This document shows, piece by piece, positions 20,501 through 34,040 of a DNA stretch of 64,000 nt; position 1 is the first letter of the stretch, and every line of letters begins with the position of its first letter. A program made the position numbers and the translations under genes. This stretch comes from Polytrichum commune (lineage: Eukaryota; Streptophyta; Polytrichopsida; Polytrichales; Polytrichaceae): contig OX485807.1 in assembly GCA_950295325.1 (NCBI GenBank), positions 314,501 to 378,500 of the forward strand, written 5' to 3'. The notes under the pieces were generated by a model. The model saw only the letters and a program-made list of their open reading frames with translations, searched no databases and was not told the origin of the DNA.

Positions 20501-23483
20501 TTATGTATGGGTATGAATTTGCAGCAAGCATATGCATGGATTCTTGAGATGGTGGTTCAGCCTGAGTTGATATTATACTGATTTTTTTGTGTTTGTATGG
20601 TTTGGGCTTGAAGCTATTGGACACTGGGCTTTTCCATGCAGACCCACATCCTGGAAATCTCATTCGCACGCCTGATGGAAAATTGGCCATCTTGGACTTT
20701 GGTGAGTAATTTTCTTTTTTGTACCAGTACCATGAGCTTGTGAGTAGGCTGTTGTTCAATTTCAGACTGAAAATGAGGTTCTAGGTTATGTAGTTTGCAG
20801 TTTTATAATTGTATTATAAGATCTAACCCTTGTCAATCTTTGAACTCATTCCTGCCAGGTCTCATGACTCAAATAACTGACAACCAGAAGTATGGTATGA
20901 TTGAAGCCATTTCCCACCTGATCCATCGTGATTACGAGGCCATCGTAGAAGATTTTGTTCTTCTGGACTTTATCCCAGAAGGTGTAAACCTAGCTCCTAT
21001 TATGCCTGTGCTTGCAAAAGTATTCGACCAAGCCCTGGAGGGTGGTGGTGCCAAGAACATCAACTTCCAAGAGCTTGCAGCTGATTTGGCTCAAATCACA
21101 TTTGATTATCCATTCCGAATTCCTCCATATTTTGCTTTGATTATTCGGGCCATTGGCGTTCTAGAAGGAATTGCATTAGTTGGCAACCCAGACTTTGCTA
21201 TCGTTGATGAGGCATACCCTTACATTGCCCAAGTAAGCTGTTGCCTTTCACATGCTGTTGAATCCATGTGTGTTCCTTTCACAACACATGTAGTGTGAAT
21301 CAAATTGTGGTTTACTCACTTCATTATGCATGCTTCAGTTAATTCTGTATGTACTCACCTCGAGGTTAGTTTTGCAAATTCTTGACCTTGATTTGACTAT
21401 GTAAAGTAACTTAGCCAAGTGCAGGTGAAGAGTGAGGAGATGATAAATTCTAATTGAGGAATTCGCATTGCAGAGGCTATTGACGGACAATTCTCCTAGA
21501 CTACGGGAGGCACTTCGATACACCATTTATGGACGAAATTCCTCGTTCGATGCTGAGAGATTCATTGATGTTATGGAAGCCTTTGAAACTTTCACACTTG
21601 CAGCCAAGAGCGGTGGAGGTGAAGAAATGCAAGGGAGTCGAGCATTTTCAGGTGCAGTAGCTGGAAAATCTCCCCTTGCTGGAGGCTTGGGTGCTCAGCA
21701 GCAGCAAGGTGGTGTGCAAACACGAGCTGCGCTGAATTTTTTGATTTCAGAGCAAGGCGATTTTTTCCGGGAGTTCATTCTTGACGAGGTACTTTATGCA
21801 AGGAGTGGCTTTTCTGGCATTCTTGCATTAACTGCAGATGTGAAGATACACATACTTCCTTGTTGCCCATTGGTTTTGCTAAGAATAATTCTGTAAGTAA
21901 TAAAGAAACTGTACATGCTTCTGTCATGAGATTCTTGAGCCTTGTAAGGGTCAGGGTTTAGGGTCTTTTCATTCTTGCTTCAAGAATAAATTTCCAAGAA
22001 TCAAGGTCCTTAATTGCTTGCATGAATGCTGAACATTATTGAAGTGGGAAGCTCTCATTAGTTGACACCTCATCGTGCCTATGAACAAAGAAGCCTGCTC
22101 TCTTCCACCAAGATTGACTTTGAAGAGGTGTGCCCCAAATGGAGTCTTTCTTCGGTTATCCTATCACCTAAGAATTATTCTATCTGCGCCAAGAGACTAC
22201 ATAGGCTACCCAAAAATGTTCTGATTGGCCAATCCTAGCCTCACATTTCTTGATTCCGTCTTCAAAGTGCATGAAAGTTGCATACCATGCAATCATTTCT
22301 GTGGTGACTTAAATTGAATCTCTGTCAACTGCAGGTGGTGAAGGGAATTGATGCTGTAACACGAGAACAACTCGCAAGATTGGTGGTCCTTCTAGGTTTG
22401 GATAGATTTAATCCCATCTTAAGTACCATGACACTTCCAGGCCTACGCAGATCGGTCTCTCTAACGCCCACTGTGACACAAGAGGATGAGATTGTATTGA
22501 ACAATATGCGGCGGATTGTGGCATTCCTTTCTTCTGGCTCAAAAGCTTCTCAATCATTTGCTCAGGTGTGTTCCTTGACTCCTAATGCTTTTAATTGTTG
22601 GGTGATAGTAGAAGCTGTCAAGAATTTACGTTTACAAAGGGTTCAAGGTTTACAATTTACGTTAGAATATATTTCATCTTACATGCTCACCTCTTAGACA
22701 CAGGAACAGCCACATGAACTAAATGTTTGGTCTATGCTAAGGAAATTACTCCAAAGAGGCCTGATGAAAATGATGATTAAGATGAGATTGAGCATTTTTA
22801 AACCAACAAACACTGGGTTTCCACTTTGGCTGTAAATGTAACTAACCCGCTACAAAAATAAGATTGGAAATTGAAAAGAAAGTGGGGTCTTAGACCCAAT
22901 CATGTCAAGAAACAGAAGTGAAAAGCGCTCATTGACATAGCTAATTCATGAATCGTTTTGTATGGAAACAACTTAAAGCGGTTTCAGCTCTATGAGCCTC
23001 TGGTGATGAAAGGCTTAAGAGTGGAGGTATAAACATCATGACTATTGCCTAAACCAATCGTATACTGCCATTGATATACCCCGGAATAATCTATTATTAG
23101 GATTTAGTGTGGAGCTGTCATATACAGCTTGTCAGTCTTGGATCACCCTTACAATTATAAACAATGTAGTGATGCTATGTTTTGATGTGGTAATTGATGT
23201 CTGTTCTACAATAAGTTTTCAGTATAGTCATTATGAAATTATCTTGTGTTCAGGAATGTAAGGTGGAATTGTGTACTCATTGGAGTGATCTGGTATGCTT
23301 TAAATAAATAAAATCTTGGTTGGTTTGGCAATTGGATATCAGGGAGGACAGCTGAACATTTCAGAAGTGACTAGAGAACTATTACCGGTTCTCCCAAACG
23401 TTGCAACACAAGTGCTACCTGAGTTGGCAAACCGCCTGACATCTCGAATTGTGGCCCGCACAATACGTGAAATCTTCTTGTAG
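14566..23483 (+). CDS. ABC1K3: ABC1K3-like plastid atypical kinase, 13 exons
   Basis: Exons: 14566-14865, 16636-16785, 17823-17999, 18200-18343, 18436-18541, 18971-19119, 19922-20047, 20190-20333, 20614-20701, 20859-21232, 21474-21788, 22335-22565 and 23343-23483. They join in frame to 814 codons plus stop. Residues 1-100 are Ser/Arg-rich with few acids, as in a chloroplast transit peptide. ABC1/ADCK hallmarks are present: YIKLGQ (Lys231, Gln234), Ala-rich loop AAASLGQ (291-297), VAVK (Lys313), HADPHPGN (440-447) and LDFG (459-462). The C-terminal extension with [20 protein letters not shown] and [13 protein letters not shown] is what I recall of Arabidopsis ABC1K3. Plant ABC1K3 acts at plastoglobules in tocopherol and plastoquinone metabolism; that role is transferred from the family. 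Splice sites are GT-AG except intron 6, which starts with GC. Exon borders were set by reading-frame continuity and conserved protein sequence. Confidence 0.93.
14866..16635 (+). other. Intron 1 with degenerate internal duplications
   Basis: Similar blocks recur within the intron. The sequence around 14882-15150 (cacatttgatgcacgggaa; GAGGGTGGTGAAATGTGCAA) reappears around 15218-15545 and partly at 16255-16345. The core GAGGGTGGTGAA(A/T)(T)TGCAAAG occurs near 15130, 15521 and 16289. A 377-bp MITE occupies 15860-16236. No coding sequence is supported. Confidence 0.65.
15860..16236. mobile_element. MITE with 13-bp perfect terminal inverted repeats
   Basis: The ends are ATAAGGTATGTGG and its exact reverse complement. 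The internal core GGCCCTATTGTGGGCACTTT recurs at about 48537-48556, and on the minus strand at about 40668-40687 and 43008-43030, so this is a dispersed family. No target-site duplication is obvious. Confidence 0.65.
19120..19921 (+). other. GC-AG intron 6 of the ABC1K3-like gene
   Basis: The exon ends ...CCACAG and the intron starts GCATGT. Only this border keeps FPQ joined in frame to [12 protein letters not shown]. Using the GT four bases later would shift the frame. The acceptor is CTGCAG at 19916-19921. Confidence 0.8.
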
Positions 23484-25299
23484 TTGGAGCTGAGAAGTAT
23501 ACTGCTACACAACTTTCATACTTCCATGACATGTGCAATTATTTCACAGCAGTGACAACGAATCTGCGAAACACGATGCTCTGTGTACAACAATTACTAA
23601 GTAGTTTGTGCTTCGGTGCTGAAAGTGCCTGAACATTTCATAGGTGACCATCATTTGTAAATCACAATTTAGTAAGGAATTTAGTGGTGCATGTGCATAA
23701 CAAGTAGCTGCACCTGGAAAATTGTTACTTGAAAATTGTATCTTAAAACATTATGGCTCTCAAAATACCCATTGCAAGGTGGCGTGTCAGTCATCAAAGA
23801 ACTCAATCTATCTGTTAAGATTTGGCTGTCTGAGCAGAGTGGGAGTTATGTATCTTGTGACTCGTTTAGCTAAGGTCATCAATAGGCTTGAGTGAGATGC
23901 CACCAAGAGCCCACATTTGGTCTACAGTAGTTTATTTTTTGATGTGTGTTGTGAATCCACTGTATGGCGGCCAAAAGTGGATGGTTCCTGAGTTTAATGC
24001 AGGCTTTGGATGGCGAGGCAACAACATTTGAACAAACTAGATTTGATCATTTTCATTTTATAGACATATGGCTGGCTGAGAGGCAAGATTCCTACTTGAT
24101 ATCTGATTGGGTCTATTCTCCTTTGTTTCTCTAGACATCATCAGAGTTGAGTTCAATTGGGTTAGGGTTGCACAATGCTACATATACTGTTGTTTTAATG
24201 GGCAACCTGAGATAAATCCTTGAACATAGGCTTGGAATTGCTTGCTCACATGAGCAGGCTGATGACTTAGCTTCACTCTAACTTGTTGATTGCAGTTGCA
24301 AAATCATTTCAGAATTGCACAAGACAGGTGACGGGGAACTCACATATCTTGTGCCCTATCTGAATGCCTCCAACGTTAGAGTGATTACAGATCAGGACAT
24401 ATCTGGTTGATGTAGGGCATAAGTTCAATTAGGGTAAGGATTACTGTAATCATCAGATGCCATGGCGTTGCTCAAGTCAGAAACTACTCGTTGTGTTTGA
24501 CAAATGCACATTCAAGCAAATCAATTCTACCATTGTCCTCTTAAAACATGGTAACTAAAATATTTGATTGTTCTTATGGTGAGTTCTTGAATACAAGTCT
24601 GGATTGTGCCACAAGGAGCCATTCCGTCAAAGAACAACTAAGTACCCCACATTCAGTTCTTGTAGTGCATGCTTGAGAGACCTAAAGACTTTGGTCTACA
24701 CACAACACTAAAGACAATTGATTATTGGAGCTATGTAGAAATCTCAGTGTACCATTTACCTTAGACCAAAGTACCAGCAATTTAAATAACTGTGCACAAA
24801 ATGTGTAACCTTACCAACGTATGTCTGAGGTTGTTAACGTGCAACATGCAAAATTACCAATGTGTAATGTGTATCATGCAATCATTAAATAGTGGACCTT
24901 TAAGAGGAAAACACTGTAATTATTTCAGGAATTAAACATGTGGTTGAAGTCTTGGCATATACATGTCATCTAAAAAAACAAGCATAGGTGGTAACCATAA
25001 ATATTTATTAAAGAGAAACCTAGAAGTCTAATTTTAATTGACGCAGAAATTCAAAGGAAGACAAGAGACCCTTCCCCATCTCCCACCTTTGGCTACTGCT
25101 AATTCTTTCTTCAAACGATTGCACACAAAATGAACAACCCAACTACAACTAAGTAAACGTAATAAGCCCAAAGTAAATCAATTGTACCTCACTCCCTCTC
25201 TCCTCTCTCATGTTTCCTTTTGATCTTTTGCCTTCCTTGATTTCATAGACATTGTGTTAATTGAAGCTCTAGTATTTTGAGGTGTGCACAACCTCAACA
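23484..25299. other. 3' untranslated and intergenic DNA
   Basis: No second gene is recognised. The first few hundred bases are probably the 3' untranslated region of the kinase gene. The end (from about 25050) becomes C/A-rich on the plus strand and leads into LINE-like DNA. Confidence 0.4.
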
Positions 25300-27120
25300 C
25301 GGATTGAAGAATGGCAAAATTGACGGAGACCCTCAAAACCCATGGCCTCAACATGCACAATGTAATGGGAACATTGATCTCGAAGTTCCAATTCTCTAAC
25401 CAATGCATCCAAGCCATCATGCAAACACTTGCCAATACCACCCCCAAACTCCTCCACAACTCACCAAATGCCCACCACGGCCTCAACACTAACATCAACA
25501 CGACAAGCTTGGGAGGACACATCCCACAACTCCAAGCAACCCTGGGATTCCCCACCACCATCTACCACAACGCATCAACAAGCCACCACCAAGCTCACCA
25601 CTTGTATCTTGAATAGCACACCAATAGTCTACTCACCATGGGCCTACATAATGATTGTTTGTGTTTTATACTTTTTACATATAAATATTATAATCTCCTA
25701 CTTTGGATTTTTGTAATTCTTCCCAAATACTTACACATCAACCTCACTCTACATAAAACATCCACACACTCTATCCTACCAACATACAACAACTCCATAC
25801 TATCACAACCTCCAAAAAATCCCACACCAATCATACACCCATCCCATAATTATGTCAATCCAAACCACCTACTCCAATCTCAAGACGTCCCATACTTCTT
25901 CCAAACCCCCCATACACCAAAGCACTCCTCATAATTACTCTCATAAACATCACCACCACAAACAAACCCCTACCCGCCATACATACAACTCCCTCCATAG
26001 AACTGAAGACAAACACACAAACCATCATTCACACACAAGTAGATCTCACACTTCAACAAAATAATCACATACCCCAACACCCAAACATCCTTAGCACAAT
26101 CTCTTCTATAACACTGTAATCTACTACAAACAACCCCTCTATACAACAACCTCAAAAATAACATGTCACATGTCATCTCGACATACTACATTGGCTCCCT
26201 CAACCACATCACACACCTACACCTCGAAAAAACCAAAAAATCGCCATTATTACACATGAAACATCTCTTCCCCCATACCCCAAGACATACATATCTCACC
26301 AAATCCCGGCCCATTACTTCCCATCCTTAAACACATGCCCCCCGCCTTCAAGAAAAGACAAGCTCAATACTACATACAAAACCCTCTCACCCTTACACAT
26401 TATTTCAATCACCTAGCGGATCCCTTCATCCCACTAATACACCCCCCCCCCCCCCCGCCACATGAACCATATCAACTCCCACACCTCACTTGTCACCTCC
26501 AACTACTTAAAACACATCACATTCAACATCTCATCTATATCATTATCATCTCCATAAGCCCCGTACTAGCCCAATGTAATCAAACCCTATGAAATGGTTT
26601 CCCAACAAGAAGCCTCACCATACTCGCATGTCTCCAAAACCTCCCCGCCCCTCTAGACCCAATTCAAAACCACTACCCTATCACACAAAACCTACTCAAC
26701 TCCCAACCGCTTGTACATCTCAACCAAGACATGTACAACTACATTATTACGCATATCTCAAACAACACCAACCCCTCATTATCCTCCATCAAACAAAAAT
26801 TCTCATATTACCTTAACTTTGACATATATGTGGAGCTTAGAATCCTAGAGCCCATACATGGGTTCTCTCATAACAATCCACAAGCTACCAACACACCATG
26901 TCCCTATCTTAAAACCACCCCTGACACACAAACAAATCAATACTCGGGTGCAAGTCCTGATCCCTGCCTAGTGTTAAGTGAAAGTGATTCAATTTTATGT
27001 ACTAACTTTGAATTTTGTGAAGAAATAAACCATAGACATTTTAAAAACATCTTGATCTACAAAGCCAAGCAATTTATGATGACAAAAAGAATTCCAAGAA
27101 AAGTCTACCTATTTTAGAAG
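25300..27120 (+). mobile_element. C/A-rich LINE 5' region or ORF1 remnant
   Basis: The plus strand has the same strong C and A bias as the LINE coding regions, and broken frames rich in Pro, Thr, His and Asn. The first frame (25311-25614) has a helical start AKLTETLKTHGLNMHNVMG and then becomes low-complexity. That arrangement would suit a LINE ORF1, but I see no zinc knuckle. Position and composition are the main support. Confidence 0.35.
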
Positions 27121-27479
27121 ACGGTGCAAGTGGCATGCAAGTAGGTGATATTGAATAAGTGACTGTCTAAAATTTGTTTAAAATATGATAAAATTACATT
27201 AAATTGATGGTTTTTTACAAAGTTTTGTGGTGATGCCCTCAAGTAGATAATGAATTCAAGGAATATAAAAAAAATTCTAACTTCAAAATAGTTAAGGACT
27301 CAACCATTTGTTTTTTAGCATCACTTTTGATGCTAAGTAATGAAGATCTCAACTTGATATTCTACATTTGAGTATTTAACACAACAATAGAGGTCATCAT
27401 AAAAAAAATTCCAATTTAAATAACTCTTTGCTACTACTTTTAGGCCTTTGACCAAAAAAATTATGGTTTTAGTATACCA
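27121..27479. other. AT-rich interval without gene
   Basis: A composition break inside the LINE-like zone. No protein similarity is recognised, and it may be an insertion. Confidence 0.35.
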
Positions 27480-27529
27480 GAGCACTTTTTTGGTCCACTT
27501 TACCATGCTTGCACCCACTCATACCCAAT

Positions 27530-28030
27530 CACATGGCTCACCTGGAATTGTGGACACTTTAGCACCAACCTCTAGGATGTACACCAACTCATCACCACCA
27601 ACAATTTCCCCTCACAAATTATATGTATACAAGAAACAAAAATTCCAAAGGACAAAAACACAACTTTATAGATGCCCAATTTCCATCCTATCAAATCATC
27701 TCTAACAACACATTAGATGCCACCACCTACCTACAATGCCCATACATACAATATGCCCCCACTAGAGGCGGACTTATCACCATGATACATAAAACAATAG
27801 CATTCTTTGGGAACATCAATAAAATTGCATCCCCCATAAATCTCACTCTATACCTACAACTCATCATGGTCAACAACAAACCCCTCACACCAACCCTCCT
27901 CATCCATGTCTACATGCCTACACATGACAAAGACCTACACTGAATCCTTCTCATAAAATAGATCATAAAACAAACAATATAACCTTCCAATACACTACCC
28001 ACTCCCAATCATGGATTTCAATAGAGGCAT
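27530..28030 (+). pseudogene. APE-type endonuclease of LINE-C, broken
   Basis: The plus-strand frame reads TWNCGHFS near 27541, then IICIQETKIPKDKN (about 27612-27655), then TRGGLITMIHK and, near 28012, MDFNRGIF. These correspond to the Asn, Glu and Asp-x-Asn motifs of exonuclease/endonuclease/phosphatase-fold LINE endonucleases, which nick target DNA to prime reverse transcription. There is a stop after FSTNL and at least one frame change, and the later His motif is not found before the insertion near 28555. Confidence 0.65.
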
Positions 28031-28554
28031 CTTCATAATTGGAAGGCAAACTTGACAAACCACCTCTCCACCAACCCAAGAAGACGGATATTGGATATCA
28101 ACTACAAAATTAATAAAACTAACACCCGTCTCCAACACCCTTAGCTTCTCACGATAAGGAGGCCTCAACTATACACACAATAGTCTAATAAATGGCTCTT
28201 ACTAAGCCCAAAACTATTGCAACCACCAACACTGCCAAACTAACATACACCTACACCTCAACTAGGCCACTTCCTAGTACTCATGCAATTCCCCCCTCTA
28301 TTAGTATACATTAGGACCCCCACCTCTTCATCCCAATCCTCTACACAATACACCTACCCCATTCTAGAGGCAAGCATAGATACATTTCTCACTAAATTTA
28401 TCGAACTTAATTTCACAAACATCCTACAATTACTGGAACTCCTAGCGCCCCTTAACTATCTTGACCATTTCCCAATTCTAGCAAGGGTTACAAGTGCTAA
28501 CCCTTCATATTCCACCATGCAAATGGTTAGCTCCCCATGCTGCGGACCTCTTTA

Positions 28555-29405
28555 GCTCATAGGTGGGGGACCAACCCTCCTACACTTGCATTCGGGACTC
28601 TCCCCTTAATTGGTAACCAATAGTTAGATATGGACTTCCATTATGGAAGTCCAATCTTAAGTTGATCATTGTGTTGCTGGAGCAACACTATAACAACCCG
28701 AACCATACTAGGCAACTATGCCCCCATGTTGGGCCAATGCATGTGGAGGCTCTGCCGTTTGGCCTCGGGTGGGTTCGGTCGCCACCGCCTCACCCATATA
28801 AGCCTCTAGGACTTTGGGTAGGGCCCCTACCCCACTGTCAAGAAACCTTAACTCTCTCCTAAGGGTTGGGGCCAAGTAGACATTTTCCCTTAGTTGCTGG
28901 GGCTAGAAGCCCCCAACAGCTTGAAACCACCATAACTTCTTCCCATAATCTTTGATTCTAACAATGGATCACTCTATCGACATCTATTCTTTGCGTAGAT
29001 GTTGATGGACCTATCACCTGCCTCATTCAGGCAAGTATTGAAGATGTTATGGTTGTTCAAACCTTGGCAATCCCGGGAGCCACTCCTAGGTCATTGATGT
29101 ACCAAGGCGCTCTCCCAGGACAACGCCCCACTCAAATTGCCATATCTCCTAGCTCACACCTCCGATTGAGGTGTTCTTGAGCATTCTAGAATCCGCATGC
29201 CATAAGCTATGCATAACTAATGGCTTTACCCTCGTGACTCCTAGTCTCCGTGGGTGGGAGGCGTTCCCAATGCATGGGGCCCTCACCCACATTAGAATCA
29301 CTTGGGCCCTCTCACCAACGGTGCCACAAATCATGGGTGTCACTCCGCGGTCCCCCTTGTGTCCATGGTGTTTTGGGAAATCCTCATGGAGAGGTGCGTG
29401 ACAAC
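28555..29405. mobile_element. GC-richer insertion inside LINE-C, LTR-like
   Basis: Composition and codon bias change sharply between the endonuclease part and the resumed LINE sequence near 29401. Inside are sense-strand phrases of the kind common in plant LTRs, for example ACCATAACTTCTTCCC (28927) and AATTGCCATATCTCC (29135), and near-repeats TAACAACCC (28692) and GACAACCC (29401). No long reading frame or clear terminal repeat was found. A solo LTR is possible but unproven. Confidence 0.35.
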
Positions 29406-30119
29406 CCACACTAGAAAATGGATTACATCACAAGAACAAATCAACAAAATCATACAATTCATTTGTGAATGTGCCCTACAAACATGTCAGCCCCATTTCA
29501 GCTAAACCTAACCCCACAAACAAATAAACAAGGGGGATTTCTCCCCCACAAAACACAAAAAAATGGAAAAAACATCTAAACATATACCACCTCATCAAAC
29601 AAGTGATACAAATCACCTAATTTCCACCACTCCCTAATTGGCACCTACAACAACCCATCTAAAACACACAAAAAAATCCATGTTGTCCTCACACCACCAC
29701 ACTCCAACAACCCACAAGAATCCAACAACAACTAGATATAATAGCGGAAATATCCAAAAACGCCCGAAGTGAAGCTAGGAAAATTACAATCTTCCAAACA
29801 ACACAAAATTGTAAATAAATAAATAAATAAAACAAATTAATGCTAGATACCAAACCCAAAAAATTCACCAACGGATCTTTAACCCTCAAACTACCACACC
29901 TCTATATTGCATAATGGACAAAAATAACACTCTGGCTACATAACTCAACACAATAGCCAAAATAATACTTGACACACAAAGAAAATCCTTTCACAAACAA
30001 ACCTCACTAGGCTCAAACCCAACATACCACCATGAAGAATGTGTATGCATAATCTGACAATACCCATGGCACATCAAAGAAGGATTCTCTCTTGGAAAAA
30101 GAACAACCCCTAACATCAC

Positions 30120-30930
30120 ATGGCCTCAATATTCTCTAAAATAACATACGTTACTTGCCTCAAAAACTTATCAAAAGGTAAAACCCCCAGCCCAGACGAA
30201 ATCGCAAACGACATCCTAAAAGCTCTCCCCAACAACTTCCATGACATGTTATTCCTTTTCTTCCAACAATGCTACTACCCAAAATCCATGCCCAAAGAAT
30301 GGAAACACAACATAATCATCAAGCTACACAACAAAGACAACCCCACAATAATCACCAAGTATAGGCTTATAGCCCTAGCGTGTACCATATACAAACTCTT
30401 CACAAATACCCTCACATCTCTGCTCACCACCTTTGGCGAACATCATAAAATCCTCCACCACATTCAAAAAGGTTTTTACCCACTGAGAAATACAACCCCT
30501 CAAGTCCATGCTAACGTTGCCACTCTTGAAGACGCTAAATACACCAACAAGGACATATATCTCACATACATAGACTTCAAAAATGCATTTGGCCCCAAAG
30601 ACCACCCAAGGTAGCTATCCATTATGGAAGACCTAGGGTGCACCTAGATGCCATAGGACTAGTTGGTAACATCTCCCCGAAATCATCCACCTCTTTTAAA
30701 GGCTTCCACTTTACCACAATCCCCCCCCTAATCTAAATTAGCAGAGGAACCATTTAAGGTGACACACTAAGTCCTTACCTATTTATCATGTGCTTAGAAC
30801 CCCTTCTTCATTGGCTAGAAAAAGACCATCTAGGATACCACTTCAACACATCCTTGAATGCAATCATAACTACAACATACGTAGATGACTTAGCCATAAT
30901 CACCAATAACATCAAACACATTCAACCATA
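30120..30930 (+). pseudogene. Reverse transcriptase of LINE-C, broken
   Basis: Frame 30120-30611 shows KGKTPSPDEIANDILKALP, then a block KYRLIALACTIYKLFTNTL, then motif A as YIDFKNAFG (about 30565-30592). After a frame break, motif B reads SRGTI-stop-GDTLSPYLF (about 30742-30790) and motif C reads TTYVDDLAII (30872-30901). The catalytic Asp residues of motifs A and C are still present. The motif B stop is TAA where CAA (Gln) is expected. A whole RT cannot be made from this copy. Confidence 0.8.
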
Positions 30931-32279
30931 ACTTAACAAACTTAAAGTATACTCAGACTGGACACATATGGACCTAGGCATCAACAAATACCCAATAACT
31001 AGATGCCCACACAAATCCAATCTAAATCCAGTTGCACTCACCACATATATGAAAACTAGTAGCTCCCCATCCTCTCTCAAAACAGACCCTACACAAACAA
31101 AGGCATCAAATTAGTACCATCCCTCAAGTGGGCCATACAAAAAGAATCCACAACAAAACAAAATTAAGAAACAAAACACCGCTGTATTACTATCCCATGC
31201 ATCTCTCCAACAAAAATTTAATACTCAACACGATTATCATACCCGGCATAGAACATGCCTTTTACGCAACCCCATTTTCAATCCCCGATATCCAGACATG
31301 GATAAACTCCTCATCAAACTAACAAAATGAATATGCCATCTCGCCACATGTACCCCCAATATCTTCATCCAAGTTCCCAAAGATACACTAGCATAAAAAA
31401 CAACATCCCCCCTCCCCCCTCCCCTGCACAAATACATGACCATGAAGGTAACTTCCAGATGGCCATCCCACTAGACCATTTACTATGGCTATGGAAAAGA
31501 TACTCCACATATACTACCATACAATCACCCAATCTCTCACCACCTACTTAAGAGTTCATCCACTCCGATGCCCTAATATCATCCCTGCCATACATAATCA
31601 CAAAGTAATCCCCCCTAGAAAGACTAAATAACCTCATCAACACCTTCCAACTCACACACTCCTACTTCTTTAGTCCACTCACTTGTCCCACATACTTCAC
31701 ACAATACCACTTCCCACAGAGCCACAATGTAATTTTTAGCTCACTAGGCCCATCCTTCTCCCACCAATGGAATGGATACGGTTTTGCACACATCACATGC
31801 ATATCCCTTGCCCCAAAAGCCATAAAGTGGGCAATATTGCCAACCCGGATGAACTCCAATTACATCACAATACTAATCATACGCCACCACAACTCCTCCC
31901 ACAATACATTTAACCCCATTCAATAGCTGGATGCAACCCCTATCATCACATTTCCCTTGCTACTATTACAATACCCACAACAACTGGCAATTCCCACATA
32001 CTATAATACAAATGAACTATTCCTCACCTCACTTATTGCCATAACAAAAACCAACATTCATACAAGAATCACTTCCTTCACACAAAACCTACTAATTATA
32101 TTCCTCCAACCTTGTAATACTTATCCAACCTCCATCCCCAAACATACATTACACCCACGAAGATCTCCAAAAACTGGCACAACCCCCCCCCCCCCCCGCT
32201 CCCCATCATTGCCCTTCACATCACTACACACCCCTCCCACCATCACTCACCATCAATCATCCACGCAGATACCACCTAG

Positions 32280-33160
32280 CTCAATCCTATTATATAGATG
32301 GCTCATTCACCCCCCCCCCCCCCGACACCAAAGGCAATTTAATGGGCCTTCAATGACCCCCTTCAAATTTATATATCAGCTTAACTTCCTAAGAGTTGAA
32401 CTATACGCACTACAAATCACTATAGAACACACAAAATCATTCACCACCTACACATTCATATTCACTAACAACATCAACTTTATCTACGTCCTATAAAACC
32501 ATATCCAACACCCCTTTTCCCATAATAACCACCCCGACAAACCCCTAATAGCACATACTCCTAAGTGCCATTAAAAATTCCTCACTTAACTTTTTCATCA
32601 AAAAGGTTAGGGCACACACAAACATTATAGGTAATGATGAAGCACACAAACTAGCCAAACATGGCATGCAAGGACCGCTTATACTAATCACCCTTTGCCA
32701 CCCATAGGCCACCAAACACCGTACTGACCCTCCATTCCCCCCACATTAGCCCAACACGGCAACTCGGTTTGCAACTTAAAACGCTACATTAAAATAAATA
32801 AATAAATAAATACGGAAGCCCTAGTTTCCCTTGCCACGGACACCATACCCAATGTAAAAAACATGTCTAGATAATATACACCTGCAATTGACCAACCTAT
32901 TTTGGGACACACCTTGGATCATTGGTGCACAAATCTCACAAATCTTGAAATTTTGGTATGGCGGATACCTTGGCAACTATCGCAAAGAACAAACCCTAAA
33001 ACAAGACATATCACTATTATGCAATCTATGCCATCTCCAGCAAAATGACACTTGCTTTCACCTACTATCATGTTACACAAATAAACATACAAATAATCTC
33101 AGAACTAATAAACACATCAAAGCAGTACATCCGCTAGTTGGCACCCTCCTTGCCCATTGA
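32280..33160 (+). pseudogene. RNase H remnant and C-terminal linker of LINE-C
   Basis: A degraded YR/DGSF-like start sits near 32295 beside a C-run. ELYALQITIEH (about 32398-32430) and FTNNINFIYV (about 32462-32492) align with the Glu and second-Asp regions of the other RNase H copies, although Asp is now Asn in FTNN. The linker at 32888-33160 includes FWYGGYLGNYRKEQ and CHLQQNDTCFHLLSC, matching the other LINEs. Several frames are needed. Confidence 0.6.
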
Positions 33161-33586
33161 ATGACAAGATGTTTCACAATAATAAATGCAAGTAAAGTCA
33201 ATAGTAGAACACCAATATATAATATAATATATAATAACATTTAAACTTTTTTAATTAATTTTAGTTTCATTTTAGAATGACAAAGTCCTTTTCAACTGTA
33301 AGTGACAAAAATTATAACCTCAGTGCTAATGAGGATTTTGTAATATTTTTTACTTCCAAGTTAATTACATGCTTTATTGGCGGTTTCACTTTGAAGTGAA
33401 ATCTAGTCAATTGCTTATTTACTCAATGGAAGTGAGCATATATATTGGATTTGAGACCTTGAAAATGAAGTGCACTCAATATGGGATTTATAGACAAGTA
33501 GCCTTCAAAAATGCAAGTACAATAGTTTTTTTTCGAAATCGGGCGGGCGGGTGCCGAAAAATGGGGGGGCGGCTGCCCCTGACAGA

Positions 33587-33625
33587 ATATCCCCCCCCCC
33601 CCCCAAAAGTTCGTGGGGGGATATT
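33587..33625. repeat. Hairpin with 12-bp perfect arms
   Basis: GAATATCCCCCC and GGGGGGATATTC flank a C-run and a short loop. It lies in a small GC-rich island (33540-33640) within AT-rich DNA. Confidence 0.6.
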
Positions 33626-34040
33626 CAATGTCCTCCCTGAGGCGCATTGTTCTAAATAGGCTCTAACATCGCTATTTTATTGACAATGATTATTGAAACT
33701 TGCTGAAGAAAACTTTTCTAAATGGTAAGGTTGGGTTTGTATTAAGGTCAAGGTTCAAGAAAACTTGAGGTCCAAAATACCCCTTCATGGATCTTACGTT
33801 TGGACTCAAGATCGGATCCAAGTTTGGAGTTCGGTTTTTCAAATCGGGTGGTGTATTTTCTTGAGTCGAGACCAACAAGAATTGAGAGGAAATTGGTGCC
33901 ACATCAGTGCCAGTTTTTCAGGCTTGGGAGTTGGACCCTAGTGTAAACTCCTTGGGTCCAAAATATGTTATTTATGACGAGTAGTGTTGGTCAATTTTAG
34001 AGTTTCTTTGGTCTTGGACCCTAATGTAAACCCATCCTAA

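Larger units (their letters stand above)
27480..33180 (+). mobile_element. LINE-C: long degraded non-LTR retrotransposon
   Basis: In order on the plus strand are an APE-type endonuclease start (27530-28030), a foreign insertion (about 28555-29405), a reverse transcriptase (30120-30930), a post-RT segment, an RNase H remnant (about 32280-32520) and a C-terminal linker (32888-33160). It is the most complete LINE here but is full of stops and frameshifts, several of which look like C-to-T changes turning Gln codons into stops. RNase H plus APE endonuclease fits an I-like group of elements. The 3' end lacks the hairpin tail seen in LINE-1. Confidence 0.75.

Noticed and set aside
28920-29060. Possible 5.8S rRNA fragment near 'caatggatcactctatcgac'
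   Set aside because: Only a few bases resemble the 5.8S start and no flanking rRNA sequence follows.
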